Of a DNA stretch of 64,000 bases, positions 1-12,052 are shown in pieces. The stretch comes from Triangularia verruculosa. Taxonomy: Eukaryota > Ascomycota > Sordariomycetes > Sordariales > Podosporaceae. The stretch is from NCBI GenBank assembly GCA_033296885.1, contig MU863883.1, positions 248,001-312,000 on the forward strand. Direction: 5' to 3'. The first letter of the stretch is position 1. Each line of letters opens with the position of its first letter. A model generated the notes under the pieces. The model worked only from the letters and a program-made list of their open reading frames with translations, was not told the DNA's origin and searched no databases. The position numbers and the translations under genes are program-made.

Positions 1-59
1 ACCCGAGACCCGAGACCACAGATTTCGAAACTCATCGTGAGCGCACAACGACGACAAGA

Positions 60-2044
60 TCAGTCATCCTCACCCTCGATGACCATGCCCCTCGCGTTGG
101 GCACGCCAACGAGAATCTTGCCCCTCGGCACCCTCACATCCTTCACCTTCATACACCCAAACACGTTTAGCTCCCGCAGACCAGGACAGCTCCGAAAGAT
201 GCTCCCCACCACGAAATCCGTCGCCTCCTCGCAAAACGAAATCTCCATCTTCTGCATATTCTCGTATTTATTATCCGCACTGAAAGCCTCCTCAAACGCC
301 TGACTCGAAATATGGCGACATCCGTGGACGTTGAGATGCTGGAGGGTCTTCCCCGAGTGCGCCATTAGAGCCTTGAACCCTTCATCACACAAACCAATAC
401 CATCAGGATTCTCGCGGGGTTTGGTCGATTCGAGCTGGCGGCATTTCTGGAGGTCAAGGAACACAAGACCAGGGTTTAGCCACTCAGGAGCAAAGAGTCG
501 GGCGAATCCGGCGTCAGTCATGATTTCGCTGTCGGTGATGCGAAGCTTCTTCAGGCTGCGGCAGTGAGTGCGGATGGCGTCGAGGACTGTGTTGTCTAGC
601 TCAGGGACCCGGGTCAGGGACAGTGTTTCGAGCTGGGAACCGATGGAGGTGAGAAGTTTGACGTAAACGTCTGGATGAACTGCCTCGCGTAGGTCCAGAG
701 ACAGGTGGCGGAGAGTGGTGATTTTGGCGATGTGCTCGAGGCCTTTGCCAGTCACAGCTTGGTTGTGGCAGACCTTGAGGCAAGCGAGGTTAGGGCAACT
801 GGCGGGAATGACGGCAAGAACATTGTCGGTGAAGTGCTTGTCTGTCCAGTATACCCGAAGGGATTTGAGGGGCTGGCCCTTCTTTTGAAGGTATTCAATC
901 CACTTTCCCTGGGAAATGAGGTTGGAACCATGAAGATACAGGTCTTCAAGGGCAATATTCCGGGTAGTGAGAAAGTCTACCACTTCGTCTTTGAAGTGGA
1001 TGGCGTTGCGGACCTTCAATTTCTTGAGTCCAGGGACCGAGTGGAAAATCCGATAAAAGTCGTCGGAGCCGAGCTTGGCTCCATCATAGACAAGGACTTC
1101 ATGACTGGACGGCTGCAGGAACAAACTCAACGTCGTGGGATTGAGAAGACGGTGCTTGGAGAGATTCCGAGCAATCTTGTCAACGATAGGGCCTGGTAAG
1201 TCACCCAAATCCTCGGCAAGATCAATGTTCTTCGCCAAAGTCTCAATACACAAGGACATCAGACTCTTGCCACCCACTTGGTATGTTCCGTCTAGAATCC
1301 TGCTCTGCACTTGACGTCGTGCACCGACGGCTCCTCCAATGGCCCGCTTGGGTTTCTTCTTGATTACAGGGTCGTCCTTTGCGAGTTCTTTGCCGCATGG
1401 ATTGCAAACCAAACCTCCGTCAGGAGCATTGCGGGAGTATGCCGTTACTGTAAACCGTTTGTTACAGATGGCACAATTCTCCATCTGGCCCGGGAGGGGT
1501 TTCGCACGTTCTTCGAAAAGCGCACGAGCAAGATCCTCATCATCCGAATCCCCATCACCGCGCTTACGTTTCTGGAATTTCTTGCTGGCCTTGATCTTAT
1601 CAATGGCCTTCTTTTCCTTCGCCTTCTTGCGCTCCTCGGCAGCAGCGGCGGCTTGTGCTGCACTTCTTCCCCTGGTTGACCGACCAGTAGATACGACCGT
1701 GCTATCATCCGCCTCGGGCTCTGTGGGGTTAATTGTGCTCTCAGCCAAGAGCTGCTGATCAGAAGGGCGACTCTCTGAGTTGTCCTGGGCTGCCGCTCTC
1801 CGGCGGGCCTCAGCGTCGAGTCTGATCTGATTTGCAGATATATTATGCGACTAGAGATGGATTTTAGTGTCCAGTTCAACCTCATACTGAGTGATGACTT
1901 ACAGCCAAAAAGTCTGTTAAGGCCGATTGCCTGCAATAAATGTCTGTCAGCCATACCGATGCCAGGATCCATGTGAATGGAAGATACCAACGGGCCCATG
2001 ATACGGCGCCCGGCCGCTCGGGATTGTCGAGACCTGTCTCCCAT
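60..2044 (-). CDS. RAD7: RAD7-like nucleotide excision repair protein, LRR family
   Basis: Rad7 partners Rad16 in global-genome nucleotide excision repair, recognising lesions in non-transcribed DNA and acting with Elongin/Cullin in a ubiquitin ligase (family knowledge). Three exons are read on the minus strand: 1992-2044, 1903-1930 and 60-1850, giving about 623 residues. The splice model restores the conserved fungal Rad7 start GPQSALTDFLA followed by SHNISANQIRLDAE. A basic Arg/Lys-rich region comes next, then a CxxC...CxxC zinc-like cluster (CAIC...CNPC), then leucine-rich repeats to the C terminus (for example LKKLKVRNAIHF, LQHLNVHGCRHISS, LRELNVFGCMKV). The middle exon is only 28 nt, and the first donor is the weak GTTGGT. 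The start at 2044 is the first ATG in frame with this exon; another in-frame ATG lies at 2065, so the extreme N terminus is uncertain. The gene is divergent from RAD16. Identity is secure; exon 1 is moderately secure. Confidence 0.92.
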
Positions 2045-2946
2045 GTTAGTATATTCAAAATTCAAGTACCAATGACACTAGATGAGGAAGACTGACATGT
2101 TGGAATATCTACGGAGCTTGCCCGTGGTTGGCGAGTGATGCCGGCTGCGACAGCAACTTGCTATGTCAATTATGTTAAGCTCAAAGCTTGATCCAGCAAG
2201 TGAAAAAAATATGGGAATAGAGCAAGGTCGGATTTAAGACACGGTGGACGCGAAGAGGGGCAAAATCAATTTAACTCGCCGCCATTGTTGACGCCAAAGC
2301 ACCTGACCTGCATTTCAAAGGTTGAGCTGAACTCCAAGGGGGGAGGAACAAGGGGCGAAGTGGACCGTGCGAGACAAAGGACCAAACCTGGCTCCTCCGT
2401 TCCTGCCCGCCTGCCTTTGCTGCCTGGAGAAAGCAAGCCCTTCCAGCAAATCAATCAAGCCCCAGGTCATGTGCTTTCGTGTTGGATGGAAACGCGAAAC
2501 CTTATCCCTACCACCTCCAGCTTCCCGCTGCTTAGCTCGTATAGCAGCCCTTTCACCTTCCATAGGGAGGTGGCAACGATAATAAATTTCTTTCTCACAG
2601 GTCCCATTGTCCCCCGAGATCATTGACCAATTATCGCGGGTGGACTTTTGTTGCTTTCTGGCCTCTTTTTCCTTCCATCTGACACAAACTGTGTGCGCAT
2701 CATTTTGCTCCGACTTCTTCGGACGAAGGCGGATTGTGGATCGTTTTGGTGGAAGCCTATTCCCAAGCTCGCCGATCAGGAGCTCGATTGACAACCTACC
2801 TTGCCCTATCCCTATTCACTTGCACCCTCTCGTATTTTATCTCCCGTGAACCCTCTTTCGTCTGGGCAACAAGTCCTGAAAATACAATACACCAACCTTC
2901 AATCGCAAACATACCTCCACCTTTGGACCATCACTAGCATTTCGAG
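2045..2946. promoter_or_regulatory. RAD7/RAD16 shared divergent intergenic region
   Basis: About 0.9 kb separates the two divergent start codons and must contain both 5' leaders and promoters. The RAD16-proximal end (about 2780-2945) is pyrimidine-rich, as is usual just upstream of filamentous-fungal start codons. I see no clear TATA box and no protein-coding exon. Short open frames here (for example 2285-2626) have no recognisable content. Confidence 0.5.
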
Positions 2947-5900
2947 ATGGTGCGGACCAGGAGTTCGGCTGCGGCCGATGAGCTTGTCGGTAAGTACCTG
3001 ATATCTATTTTTCAAGATCGTATATTTCGACACCCACAAAATCCAAGTTTTTTGGATACCATGCCCAGATTCTTGAAGCTTCCTTCTGAACGTGGAACTA
3101 AGTGCATCTCCAGCTGCATCTCCTCAGCCCGACCCGGTCGATCCAGTTACCTCTGTGAAGAGAGGCCGAGGCCGACCTCCAGCCAAGAAGTTGGCTCTGA
3201 GCACAGATTCATCAACATCCCCCACGCCCCTCGCCTACTCCTCGGCAAGTTCATCAGCAAGTGATTACTCGACGCCACTCACTAGCAATGTTGCGACACC
3301 AGTCCCCGCCGATGTTCCACTACCTGATTCTAAGAAAAAACGGGGCAGGGTTGTGGTGGCGATTCCTACTATGAGAACACGGGCTGTCAGAACTTCCAAG
3401 GCTCAGGAAGACAACCCGTATTCCGTGGCTCCCAAGCGCAAAAGACACGTTGTCGAGGACAGCGAAGAGGAACTGTCAGACTACTCTCCTGATGCCAAGC
3501 TTGCGCGGAAGTTGCAGGATCAAGAAGATACGGCTGCTGCGAGACTTGGCATTCCTCCCACGCGCAAAGCCCCCAGCGGCAGTGCTGTGATGCCATCACC
3601 GGGGCGATCAACAAAGTCGAGAATGGCTGCTAGGAGACCCATTGTCATTCCTGATTCGGCGGATGACGACGACAAGTACGACGAGGATGGTGACTTTGAA
3701 GGGATCGATAGTGATGACTCCCTTCCACTGATCAACTCGCGAGCAGAAAGAGTACCAACGGACCCAATCAAAAATCATGACCTCGATGTGGGTGATAGTG
3801 GATCCCCCGATGACGACTTTGATGATACCGCTGGCGACGTTAGTGACGACGATGGCAGCAATATTGCGTCTGAAGCCGGGGATGGTGGTGCTGGAGGGCG
3901 GCCTGGTAATCGCAATTCGGGAATTTCTGCAGCCATGACAAACCGGCGTGCGTACAGGGCATATGCAAGCTCTCGACGTGTTAAGAACGATCGTAATCGA
4001 CTCGAGCAAAACCATCCCATACTCAAGACAATGTGGAAGGATCTCGAGGATCTGCCGATTTTCAAGGCCGAAAAGGCGGAGCAACCCAAGTCCATTTCTC
4101 GCCAGCTAAAGCCTTTCCAGCTCGAGGGGCTGGCATGGATGAAGAAGATGGAGGAGACCGAGTGGAAGGGCGGTCTTCTGGGAGATGAGATGGGTCTGGG
4201 AAAAACGATCCAGGCCGTCTCCCTCATCATGTCCGACTTTCCCCAGCCGAAGCCGACACTGGTCCTTGTGCCCCCGGTTGCTCTTATGCAATGGATGACC
4301 GAGATTGAATCTTATACCGACGGGACACTCAAAACCTTGGTCTTCCATGGCACAAATTCAAAATCCAAGAACCTCACGATGAAAGATATCAAGAAGTACC
4401 ATGTCATCATCATGTCGTACAACAGCTTGGAGTCGGTGTTCCGCAAGCAAGAAAAGGGATTCAAACGCAAAGAAGGCATCTACAAGGAAAAGTCTGTCAT
4501 CCATCAAACCGAGTTCCACCGCATCATTCTTGACGAGGCTCACTCTATCAAGACAAGAACTACAATGACAGCCAAGGCGTGCTTTGCGCTCAAGGTCACG
4601 TACCGGTGGTGCCTGTCCGGTACCCCATTGCAAAACCGTATCGGCGAGTTCTTCTCGCTGATTCGCTTCCTCAATGTCCGGCCCTTCGCCTGCTATCTAT
4701 GCAAGTACTGTCCTTGCAAGACAATGGAGTGGTCTATGGACGAGGACAGCAGATGTACGGAGTGTAAACACGCAGGGATGCAGCATGTATCCGTTTTCAA
4801 CCAGGAGCTCCTCAATCCCATTCAAAAATACGGAAATAGCGGAAAGGGCGCTGAAGCTTTCAAGAAGTTGCGCATCCTTACGGATCGCATCATGCTCCGT
4901 CGTCTCAAAAAGGACCACACCGACTCGATGGAGTTGCCGGTCAAAGAGATCAATGTTGAGCGTCAGTTCTTTGGCGAAGCGGAGAATGATTTTGCCAACT
5001 CGATTATGACCAACGGCCAGCGCAAGTTTGATACCTATGTGGCTACTGGTGTTCTCCTCAACAATTATGCCAACATTTTTGGCCTGATCATGCAGATGCG
5101 CCAGGTTGCTGATCACCCCGATCTGATCCTGAAAAAGAACAGCGATGGCGGGCAAAACATTCTAGTGTGCGGGATATGTGACGAGACTGCGGAGGATGCC
5201 ATTCGATCTAGATGCAAGCATGACTTCTGCCGCGCATGCGTCAAGAGCTACTTGCACTCTTCCGAGTCGCCGAACTGTCCACAGTGTCACATTCCCCTTT
5301 CGATTGATCTCGAGCAGCCAGAGATGGAGCAAGACGAGGTGATGGTCAAGAAGTCTTCGATTATCAATCGCATCAAAATGGAGAACTGGACATCGTCTTC
5401 CAAGATTGAGCTTCTGGTTCACGAACTACACAAGCTGCGCTCGGACAATGCCTCTCACAAGTCGATCATCTTTTCACAGTTCACAACCATGCTTCAACTC
5501 ATCGAGTGGCGTCTCCGAAGGGCAGGTATCACAACTGTGATGCTCGATGGAAGCATGACACCTGCTCAGAGACAGGCCTCAATCCAACACTTCATGACCA
5601 ACCCAGACGTCGAGTGCTTCCTCGTTTCGCTCAAGGCGGGAGGTGTAGCACTTAACCTGACCGAGGCATCTCGAGTCTTCATCGTCGATCCTTGGTGGAA
5701 TCCTGCAGCGTAAGTCCTCTTTTGGGTTGCAGTAAAGCTTGTGGGACAGCACCAGCTAACATGCCGTATCACAGTGAGTGGCAGAGTGCCGATAGATGCC
5801 ACCGCATCGGGCAGACGCGACCCTGCACCATCACGAGACTCTGTATCGAAGATTCTGTAGAAAGCCGCATGGTGCTCCTGCAAGAGAAGAAGACCAACAT

Positions 5901-5985
5901 GATCAACTCAACGATCAACTCCGATGATGCAGCCATGGATTCTCTGAGTCCCGAGGATCTGCAATTTTTGTTCCGTGGCAGCTGA
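2947..5985 (+). CDS. RAD16: RAD16-like SNF2 ATPase with RING finger, global-genome NER
   Basis: Rad16 is the DNA-translocating ATPase of the Rad7-Rad16 complex and clears nucleosomes and senses damage in silent DNA. Exons 2947-2989, 3114-5709 and 5775-5985 give about 949 residues. The first junction joins DELV to AASPQPD, and the second joins WWNPA to AEWQSADRCHRIGQ; both keep frame. The N-terminal ~300 residues are acidic and low-complexity. SNF2 motifs follow: Walker A GDEMGLGKT near residue 371, DEAH near 488, then LSGTPLQNR. A C3HC4 RING starts near residue 700 (CGIC...CKHDFCRAC...CPQC). It sits inside the helicase, between its two lobes, as in Rad16/Rad5 proteins. The C-terminal helicase lobe contains SLKAGGVALNLT and HRIGQ. 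All catalytic motifs are intact. The first exon encodes only 14 residues. Head-to-head placement with RAD7 supports the assignment over RAD5 or RIS1. Confidence 0.95.
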
Positions 5986-6857
5986 CCAACTTTTGTTGAG
6001 ATTCTTTTGTGCCAGCATTTGCGGCGTTTTTTCCGCTGTAGTGTTACGCTCACCACTGTATATAACGTAACCAAAGCAGCGTTGATTTGAGGCAAGGAGT
6101 TATAGGGGGTAAGGGGATTTTGGGCCACAAGCACAATGTACAGTACACCTATCATCACACTTGGAGGAAGACAGGGAGCCAGGACCTACACATTGCTCCG
6201 AGGAGTCACCTTGCTGCGATTAGACACAGATAGCTAGATAGAGTACTGTCAACAACACAACCGTGTACAGAAAACGAAGCCGTGGACCCGAGAGATGGAA
6301 CGGACCCCACAAATGACACAAGACGGCTTCATGCAACAGCGGGAGCTTGCCCCAAATTTGCGGGGTAATGGGGCGCATCCCTGCTTGTGGAAGCTCCAAG
6401 GCCCATGATCGGTGCTTAATTGGACAACCCCCTGTTCGTCTGAGGAGGGTCAGCCTTGAGGGAGGATTGAAACGGCGTCATCCTACAGCTGGGATTAAAC
6501 CGTCTATTACCCTGTTTATTTGATGTTTTAATAACGCTTCTTCTTTCTCCAAGTTCATCCATCTGTGCCTGGTCGCCATTTGCGCCGGGACCTACCTGTA
6601 AAGTATTTGCATTTGTCGTTCTTGGTGGCTCGAATGTTCGTTGCTGCCTCCCCGTTCTTCCCGACTGCACTTGCTTTCAGCTGTTGGGTTCCATTTTGTT
6701 ATCTCTAAGCCATTGGCACTCTTAGCTCCCTCGCACTCTGTAACATTCGATTTTCTTTGGTCCCTTGACATCTTTACCTCCTCGGTAGCCGTACCCGACA
6801 GCAAAAACTGCCCTAGCTCCGTCTTTACTGTCGAAAAGGCGTGCAGGTCGGAACAAG
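5986..6857. promoter_or_regulatory. RAD16-glutaminase intergenic region with two GATA sites
   Basis: This holds the RAD16 3' flank and the glutaminase promoter. Two AGATAG motifs lie 2 nt apart at 6228-6233 and 6236-6241, about 620 bp before the glutaminase start. They fit the HGATAR consensus of the AreA/NIT2 nitrogen GATA factors. T- and C-rich leader sequence runs up to the start codon. No gene is seen on the minus strand here. Confidence 0.4.
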
Positions 6858-9504
6858 ATGCGGTTCGACTTCCTGGCGCTGGCCGCTTTGGTGGGCGCGT
6901 CGACGCTGACGCCCAACACCGTGCCGTTGATCGTCCGGAACCCGTACCTCAGCACCTGGTTGTATCACGCCCGTGATGCCCCGTGGGAGAATTGGCCCAT
7001 GTTTTGGACCGGCGCTCATGTATGCTCCCATTCACAGCACTCTTGTATCTACCACTGACATGTACGACCGCACAACAGGTCGGATTCTCAGTCATGGCCT
7101 CGGTCCCCTCCTCGGGAAAAGTCTACCCTCTCCTCGGCCGACCGCATGACTCCCTCCCGTCAAGCCACAAGTCTTACAAGGTCACCTACCCCGAGTATCT
7201 CGGTCTGACATTCGATGCCTCCACCACCAACCTAACGTATTCCATCCCTGGCTCTTCCTCCCCGCTGCGACTTACGCTGTCGTTTCTGTCACCGATTACA
7301 CCGTCCTCGACATTTAGACAGTCGATACCTGCTGCGTATATGACTGTTATTGCCGAGGGGTGCTTCGATGTGGATGTTTATACGGACTTGAATGGGGAGT
7401 GGGTCACTGGAAACAGAGACAATACGCTGCGGTGGGAACTACATGAGCCTGCGGGGCAGAAGAAGGGGAATGGTACCGGGACGGCGGTCAAGACTTGGAA
7501 GGTTGCCCGGGCAAGTGAGCAGCTTCTGACCGAGTTTGCGGACAGGGCTGAGTGGGGAACGTTGCACTTTTCTGCGCCGGCGGATGTGAAGCATCAGTCT
7601 GGGACGAGTGCTATTCTGAGGCAGCATTTTGCGGAAAAGGGGGAGTTGAGGAATGAGGTTGATAAGGGGTATAGGAGGGTGATGGAGGATGAGCCGGTGT
7701 TTGCGTTTTCAAAGAGTTTCAAGCTGACTGGGGATAGCAAGGGGAAGTGTGAGAGCCGGGAGGAGAGCGTGATGTTTACCTATGCGCTTGTTCAGGACCC
7801 GGTGGTGCAGTTTGCCAGTGCGAGGGGGCTGACGTTGATGAAGCCGCTCTGGCAGAGTTATTTTTCGAGTGCGGATGAGCTTGTGAGCTATCACTATGAC
7901 GACTTTGAGACTGCGGCCAAGTTGGCGGGGGAATATTCGGATACGCTGGCGAAGGATGCCTATGAGTCTGGATCGAGCGATTATCAGGATATCGCGGCGC
8001 TAAGCGCGAGACAGGTGTTGGGAGCGACGCAGTTTTCGGGGACGCCGGATGATCCGATTTTGTTCCTGAAGGAGATTTCAAGCAACGGCAACTTCCAGAC
8101 GGTGGACGTGATTTTCCCGGCTTTTCCGTTCTTCTTGTATACCAACCCGAGGTGGTTGGCGTACTTGTTGGCGCCGTTGCTGGAGCACCAGCTGAGTGGT
8201 CAGTATCCGAATGATTACTCGATGCACGATTTGGGGGCGCATTTTCCGAACGCGACGGGGCATCCGGACGGGAGGGACGAGTACATGCCTGTGGAAGAGT
8301 GCGGGAATATGTTGATTATGGGGTTGGCTTTGGCTAATGCGTTGAGGTACGATACTGACCCTGCGTTTGTGAGGGAGAAGGCGTGCGGGGGTGCGAGGGC
8401 TATTCCAGCGGCGAAGACTTGGTGGCAGACTGTAGATGGTTACGGGATCGATCTCCCTCAAGGCGCCAAGCTCAGTTCAACGCCCAAGGCAGCGGAGAAG
8501 TGGCTGTCGAGATTCTACAAACTGTGGAAGCAGTGGACTGGGTATCTCGTTCGGGAGTCTCTTATTCCTCACAACCAGCTTTGCACAGATGACTTTGCGG
8601 GTTGGCTGGCGAACCAGACAAATTTGGCACTGAAGGGAATCATTGGCATCAAAGCCATGAGCGAAATTGCGGATATCGTGGGAGAAAAGGACGATGCAAA
8701 GTTTTACCGAAAGACGGCGGGAGAGTATATCGAGAAGTGGCAAGAGTATGGCATCTCGAGAGATGGGACGCATGCAAAGTTGGCGTACACGTGGTATGGA
8801 TCGTGGACGACAATCTACAATTTGTATGCGGACTCGCTGTTGTGTTTTCACGTTGATGGCAAGAACGAGTCTTCAGGGTATGACTCTAAGACTTATGCAG
8901 GGAGGAAGAGTGGGATGCAGCCGAGAGTGGAAAGTCAGCTGCCTCTTGGGCAACATCAAGGACAGACTTATGAGGCTGGAAAGGATGGGGATGTGTTTAT
9001 CCCTGACCGGGTCTACCAGATGCAAAGCGATTGGTATCATGCCGTGCTGCAGAAGTATGGGCTGCCGTTGGATTCGAGGCACTTGTACACCAAGAGCGAT
9101 TGGGAGTTCTTTGCGGCGGCGGTGACGGGGAGGAAGACGAGGACGGAGATTTTGACGAGTGTGGCCAAGTGGGTGAATGAGACTGAGACTGGTATGTCCC
9201 CTGGTTTTTGGTACAACACCTGTCATGTTCTTGATGTGCTAACTGGATATCAGATCGCCCATTTACAGATCTGTATGACACAGAGGGCAATGGAGGCTTC
9301 CCGGGGATTTGGTTTATGGCTAGGCCAGTGGTCGGTGGGCACTTTGCATTCTTGGCACTGGAGAGGGCGTGTGGAGGAAAAGCAGTGAAGGCGTTGGAGT
9401 TTTTGGACAAGAAGGAGCCAAAGGAGGTTGATGTTGAGCTGGCACTGATGATGGATGCTTCCACTGCTGAGCAGTATGATGATGAGGGGTGGGAGGATCT
9501 CTGA
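6858..9504 (+). CDS. gtaA: Secreted glutaminase, GtaA family
   Basis: This is predicted to hydrolyse extracellular L-glutamine to glutamate and ammonia, feeding nitrogen metabolism (GtaA family knowledge). Exons 6858-7019, 7079-9191 and 9254-9504 give about 841 residues. A signal peptide is visible at the N terminus (MRFDFLALAALVGASTL), followed by TPNTVPLIVRNPYLSTWL, which is typical of mature GtaA proteins. The body matches the family's DUF5127/DUF4965/DUF1793 arrangement by recognisable stretches such as DDPILFLKEISSNGN, GAHFPNATGH and LAYTWYGSW. The last intron, spliced after TETG, restores the conserved C-terminal end DRPFTDLYDTEG...FMARPVVGGHF. The start was chosen because only this ATG gives a signal peptide. 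GATA motifs upstream suggest nitrogen control. The specificity (glutaminase rather than another member of the DUF families) rests on overall resemblance. Confidence 0.88.
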
Positions 9505-10682
9505 GGGCCTTTGGGAACTGCGGTTTGGGTACCTATAATGAAGACTGCTTGAAAAAGGGGTAGGGAAGGATAACCTGGAGTAGCTGTACACAGTATCTAT
9601 CATTTTTTTTGGCCGTGGAATTTGTGATCAAAGTGCATATGTAACTTTGTTGCGGCATCCGCGGTTCCCAAGACGCGAGTGCAGCTGCACGAGCTTGCAT
9701 GGTAGCAAACAGCCTCGTGGTGCATGGAGCTCTGTGAGTGGTGATGGATGGAAAAGAGGCGCTTGTGTTCGACCGGATTATCCAATCATCGAAAGGACGG
9801 ACCATTCAGGGCGGCGCTTTTCGCCACTTTCTCTGCTGGCTGCTGCTGTTATCCTGATAACATTACGAGGAGGCCTCAGCGTCCTCCTGCACGTCTCAAC
9901 AGCTCGCGAGTCAAGACATGGCTGTTTATCGTTTATGGAGTTGCTCTTGTCGGGGTGATGTGACTATGGCCTTGCGCGTTGGAGATCGATAAGATCTGAG
10001 ATCTGGGGTTGAGTGGAGAAGCTCTCGAACGCTTTCCCCCAAAGCAAGCCTGCCCTGATTAAGCTGTTCTTGGCTTAGTGCATGTATTTGCTGCTGCAAG
10101 GCTTGTCAACGCGGGGGATATGCAATTAAACCGTAACAGGAGGTGAGGCAAACACTGAACTGTGTGTTTGTTGCAACCAGCGATTGTTGCCTCCTCATTT
10201 CCATCGCCCTGGTGGCCTCGGACGCGTTTAATATCCATCATCGTTCTTGCTGTTTTCGTTCGAAGCTCCTTCCAAATATTCCCCATCATTTTTTTTAATT
10301 TTTTTAATTTGGTTATCAGCGCAAAAATCTCTGCCATCAACAACGGAGAGCAATTCACTTGGACAAGGCCGAAGCTACTCCCAGAAGTGGGTCTTGGCAG
10401 TTTTGCACCCCAGGCAGCCAGGCTGCGCATTGATAATTTCCATTTTTTTTTCAGAGCTCTGTTCCCGTCCCGTCATCCTTCCACTTCTGCGCGCGCCAAC
10501 CTTCTTTCACTCTCTCCCTCTTCTTCGCACCCCCCCAGGCCAAAACTCTCCCTTCGCCGAGTGCAACCAAACTCCACCAAATCTTGCAGCGGCGTTCTTA
10601 TTTTTCCCTTTGAACGCAACCACATCCGCCCATCTTTTGGTATCGCTTTTTAGCAACAACATAACACTACACACAAGCAAAG
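9505..10682. promoter_or_regulatory. Intergenic region upstream of RRM gene
   Basis: About 1.2 kb without a supportable gene. It contains T-rich patches (around 10287-10310) and, at 10440-10660, a strong CT-rich tract leading to the RRM gene start, which is a typical fungal promoter/leader. The open frames overlapping 10162-10738 are read-through of this pyrimidine tract and have no domain content. Confidence 0.4.
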
Positions 10683-12052
10683 ATGGCCACCACTTCGATG
10701 GACTACGAGAACGCCAATGGCGACCGCTTCGATGGTAAGTCGCTTTGCAATCCCATCAACTGTCGATCGCGTCTGTGGCGCGCGTCGAACCCTGGCTTCT
10801 TCCGTCATACGCCTTCAACATCTTCGACTCGGGAATCAAGAGCAAATCATCGCTGACGTTTATCCTGCCAATCCAGACGAGGCCCCTCGCTACGAACGGG
10901 ACCGTAGTGCGTCTCCCCGCCGCGACGATGGCCACGAGTCGCGTCGCCGCTCCATGTCACCCAACGGTAACGACCGGTACGTCGTCTCAATTGTTTAGAC
11001 ACCAAATTTAGCTTTCCGTCTCCCCGAAGCCACCCGCTAATTGATTGTGTCGTCCAACAGTGCTCCCGTCAAGAGCGACAACAACTCTCAGAAGGGCGAA
11101 GATGGCGCCGTCAACCCTGGTTCCAACCTCTTCGTCACCGGCATCCACCCTCGTCTCGAGGAGGCCGAGGTCACTCGTCTTTTCGAAAAGTATGGCGAGG
11201 TTGAGAAGTGCCAGATCATGAAGGACCCCCACACCGGCGAGTCCCGTGGCTTCGGCTTCGTCAAGATGGTCACCTCCGAGATGGCCGAGGCTGCCATTGA
11301 TGGTCTTCGTGGTGAGGTGATCGAGGGTCGCACTCTCAGCATTGAGAAGGCCCGTCGTGCTCGTCCCCGTACTCCCACTCCGGGCAAGTACTTTGGTCCT
11401 CCTAAGCGTGGTAAGTATCTAGTCATTCCATCCCTCCTTCCCATCATTGGCTAACTAACTTTCCCAGAAGATGGCCGGGGCCGTTTTGATGACCGTCGCC
11501 GTGGAGGTGGCTATGGTGGCGGCGGTTATGGCGGATACCGTGGTGGTGACGATTCCTACCGCGGCGGCTCTCACCGTGGTTATGGTCGTGATGACCGTGG
11601 CTACGACCGTGGCGGCCCTGATCGTGGGTATGACCGCGGCTATGGTGGTGGTGGTGGCGGCGGTGGTGGTGGTCGTGACTATCGCGAGGACCGTGGCTAC
11701 GGCCGTGATTACCGTGAGGACCGTGGATATGATCGCCGCGAGCGTGACGACAACTACGGCGGCCGTGGTGGTATTGATCGCTACGCTGGCCGTGATGATC
11801 GCGACCGTGGTTATGGTGGTGGACGTGGTGGCGGTGATGACCGTCGCGGTGGTCCCAGCTATGATCGTGCCGACCGTGGCTATGATCGCCCCAGCGAGCG
11901 TGACTCTCGTCCTCGCGATGCTGCCCCTGCTGCTGCCGGTGGTTATGCCGATGCCGCTCCCCGCGGTGACAGCCGTGACACCTACGGTAAAGGGCTTTGA
12001 TCTCGACAGACGTTGGAAACAACTGCTGACTTGTCCTTTAGGCGCTCGTTAA
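10683..12052 (+). CDS. RRM protein with Arg/Gly-rich tail (Tra2-like)
   Basis: This is an RNA-binding protein, probably nuclear, with a role in pre-mRNA splicing or RNP assembly inferred from its architecture. Five exons (10683-10734, 10877-10976, 11061-11410, 11468-11986, 12042-12052) give about 343 residues. A short N-terminal Arg/Ser-rich segment (DRSASPRRDD, RRRSMSP) precedes one RRM with RNP2 LFVTGI and RNP1 RGFGFVKM. The C-terminal ~175 residues are rich in RG, RGY and DRGYDR repeats. The order RS, RRM, glycine/arginine-rich tail resembles transformer-2/SR proteins, but no ortholog is assigned with certainty. The last exon is only 11 nt and codes for G-A-R-stop. Retention of the fourth intron adds K-G-L and a stop. 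Retention of the third intron truncates the protein directly after the RRM. The reverse strand of the RG region gives a His-rich shadow frame. Confidence 0.85.

Noticed and set aside
11444..12022. His-rich 192-codon minus-strand frame
   Set aside because: Reverse complement of the RG/DRGY repeats of the RRM protein produces runs of His and Gly; not a real metal-binding protein.
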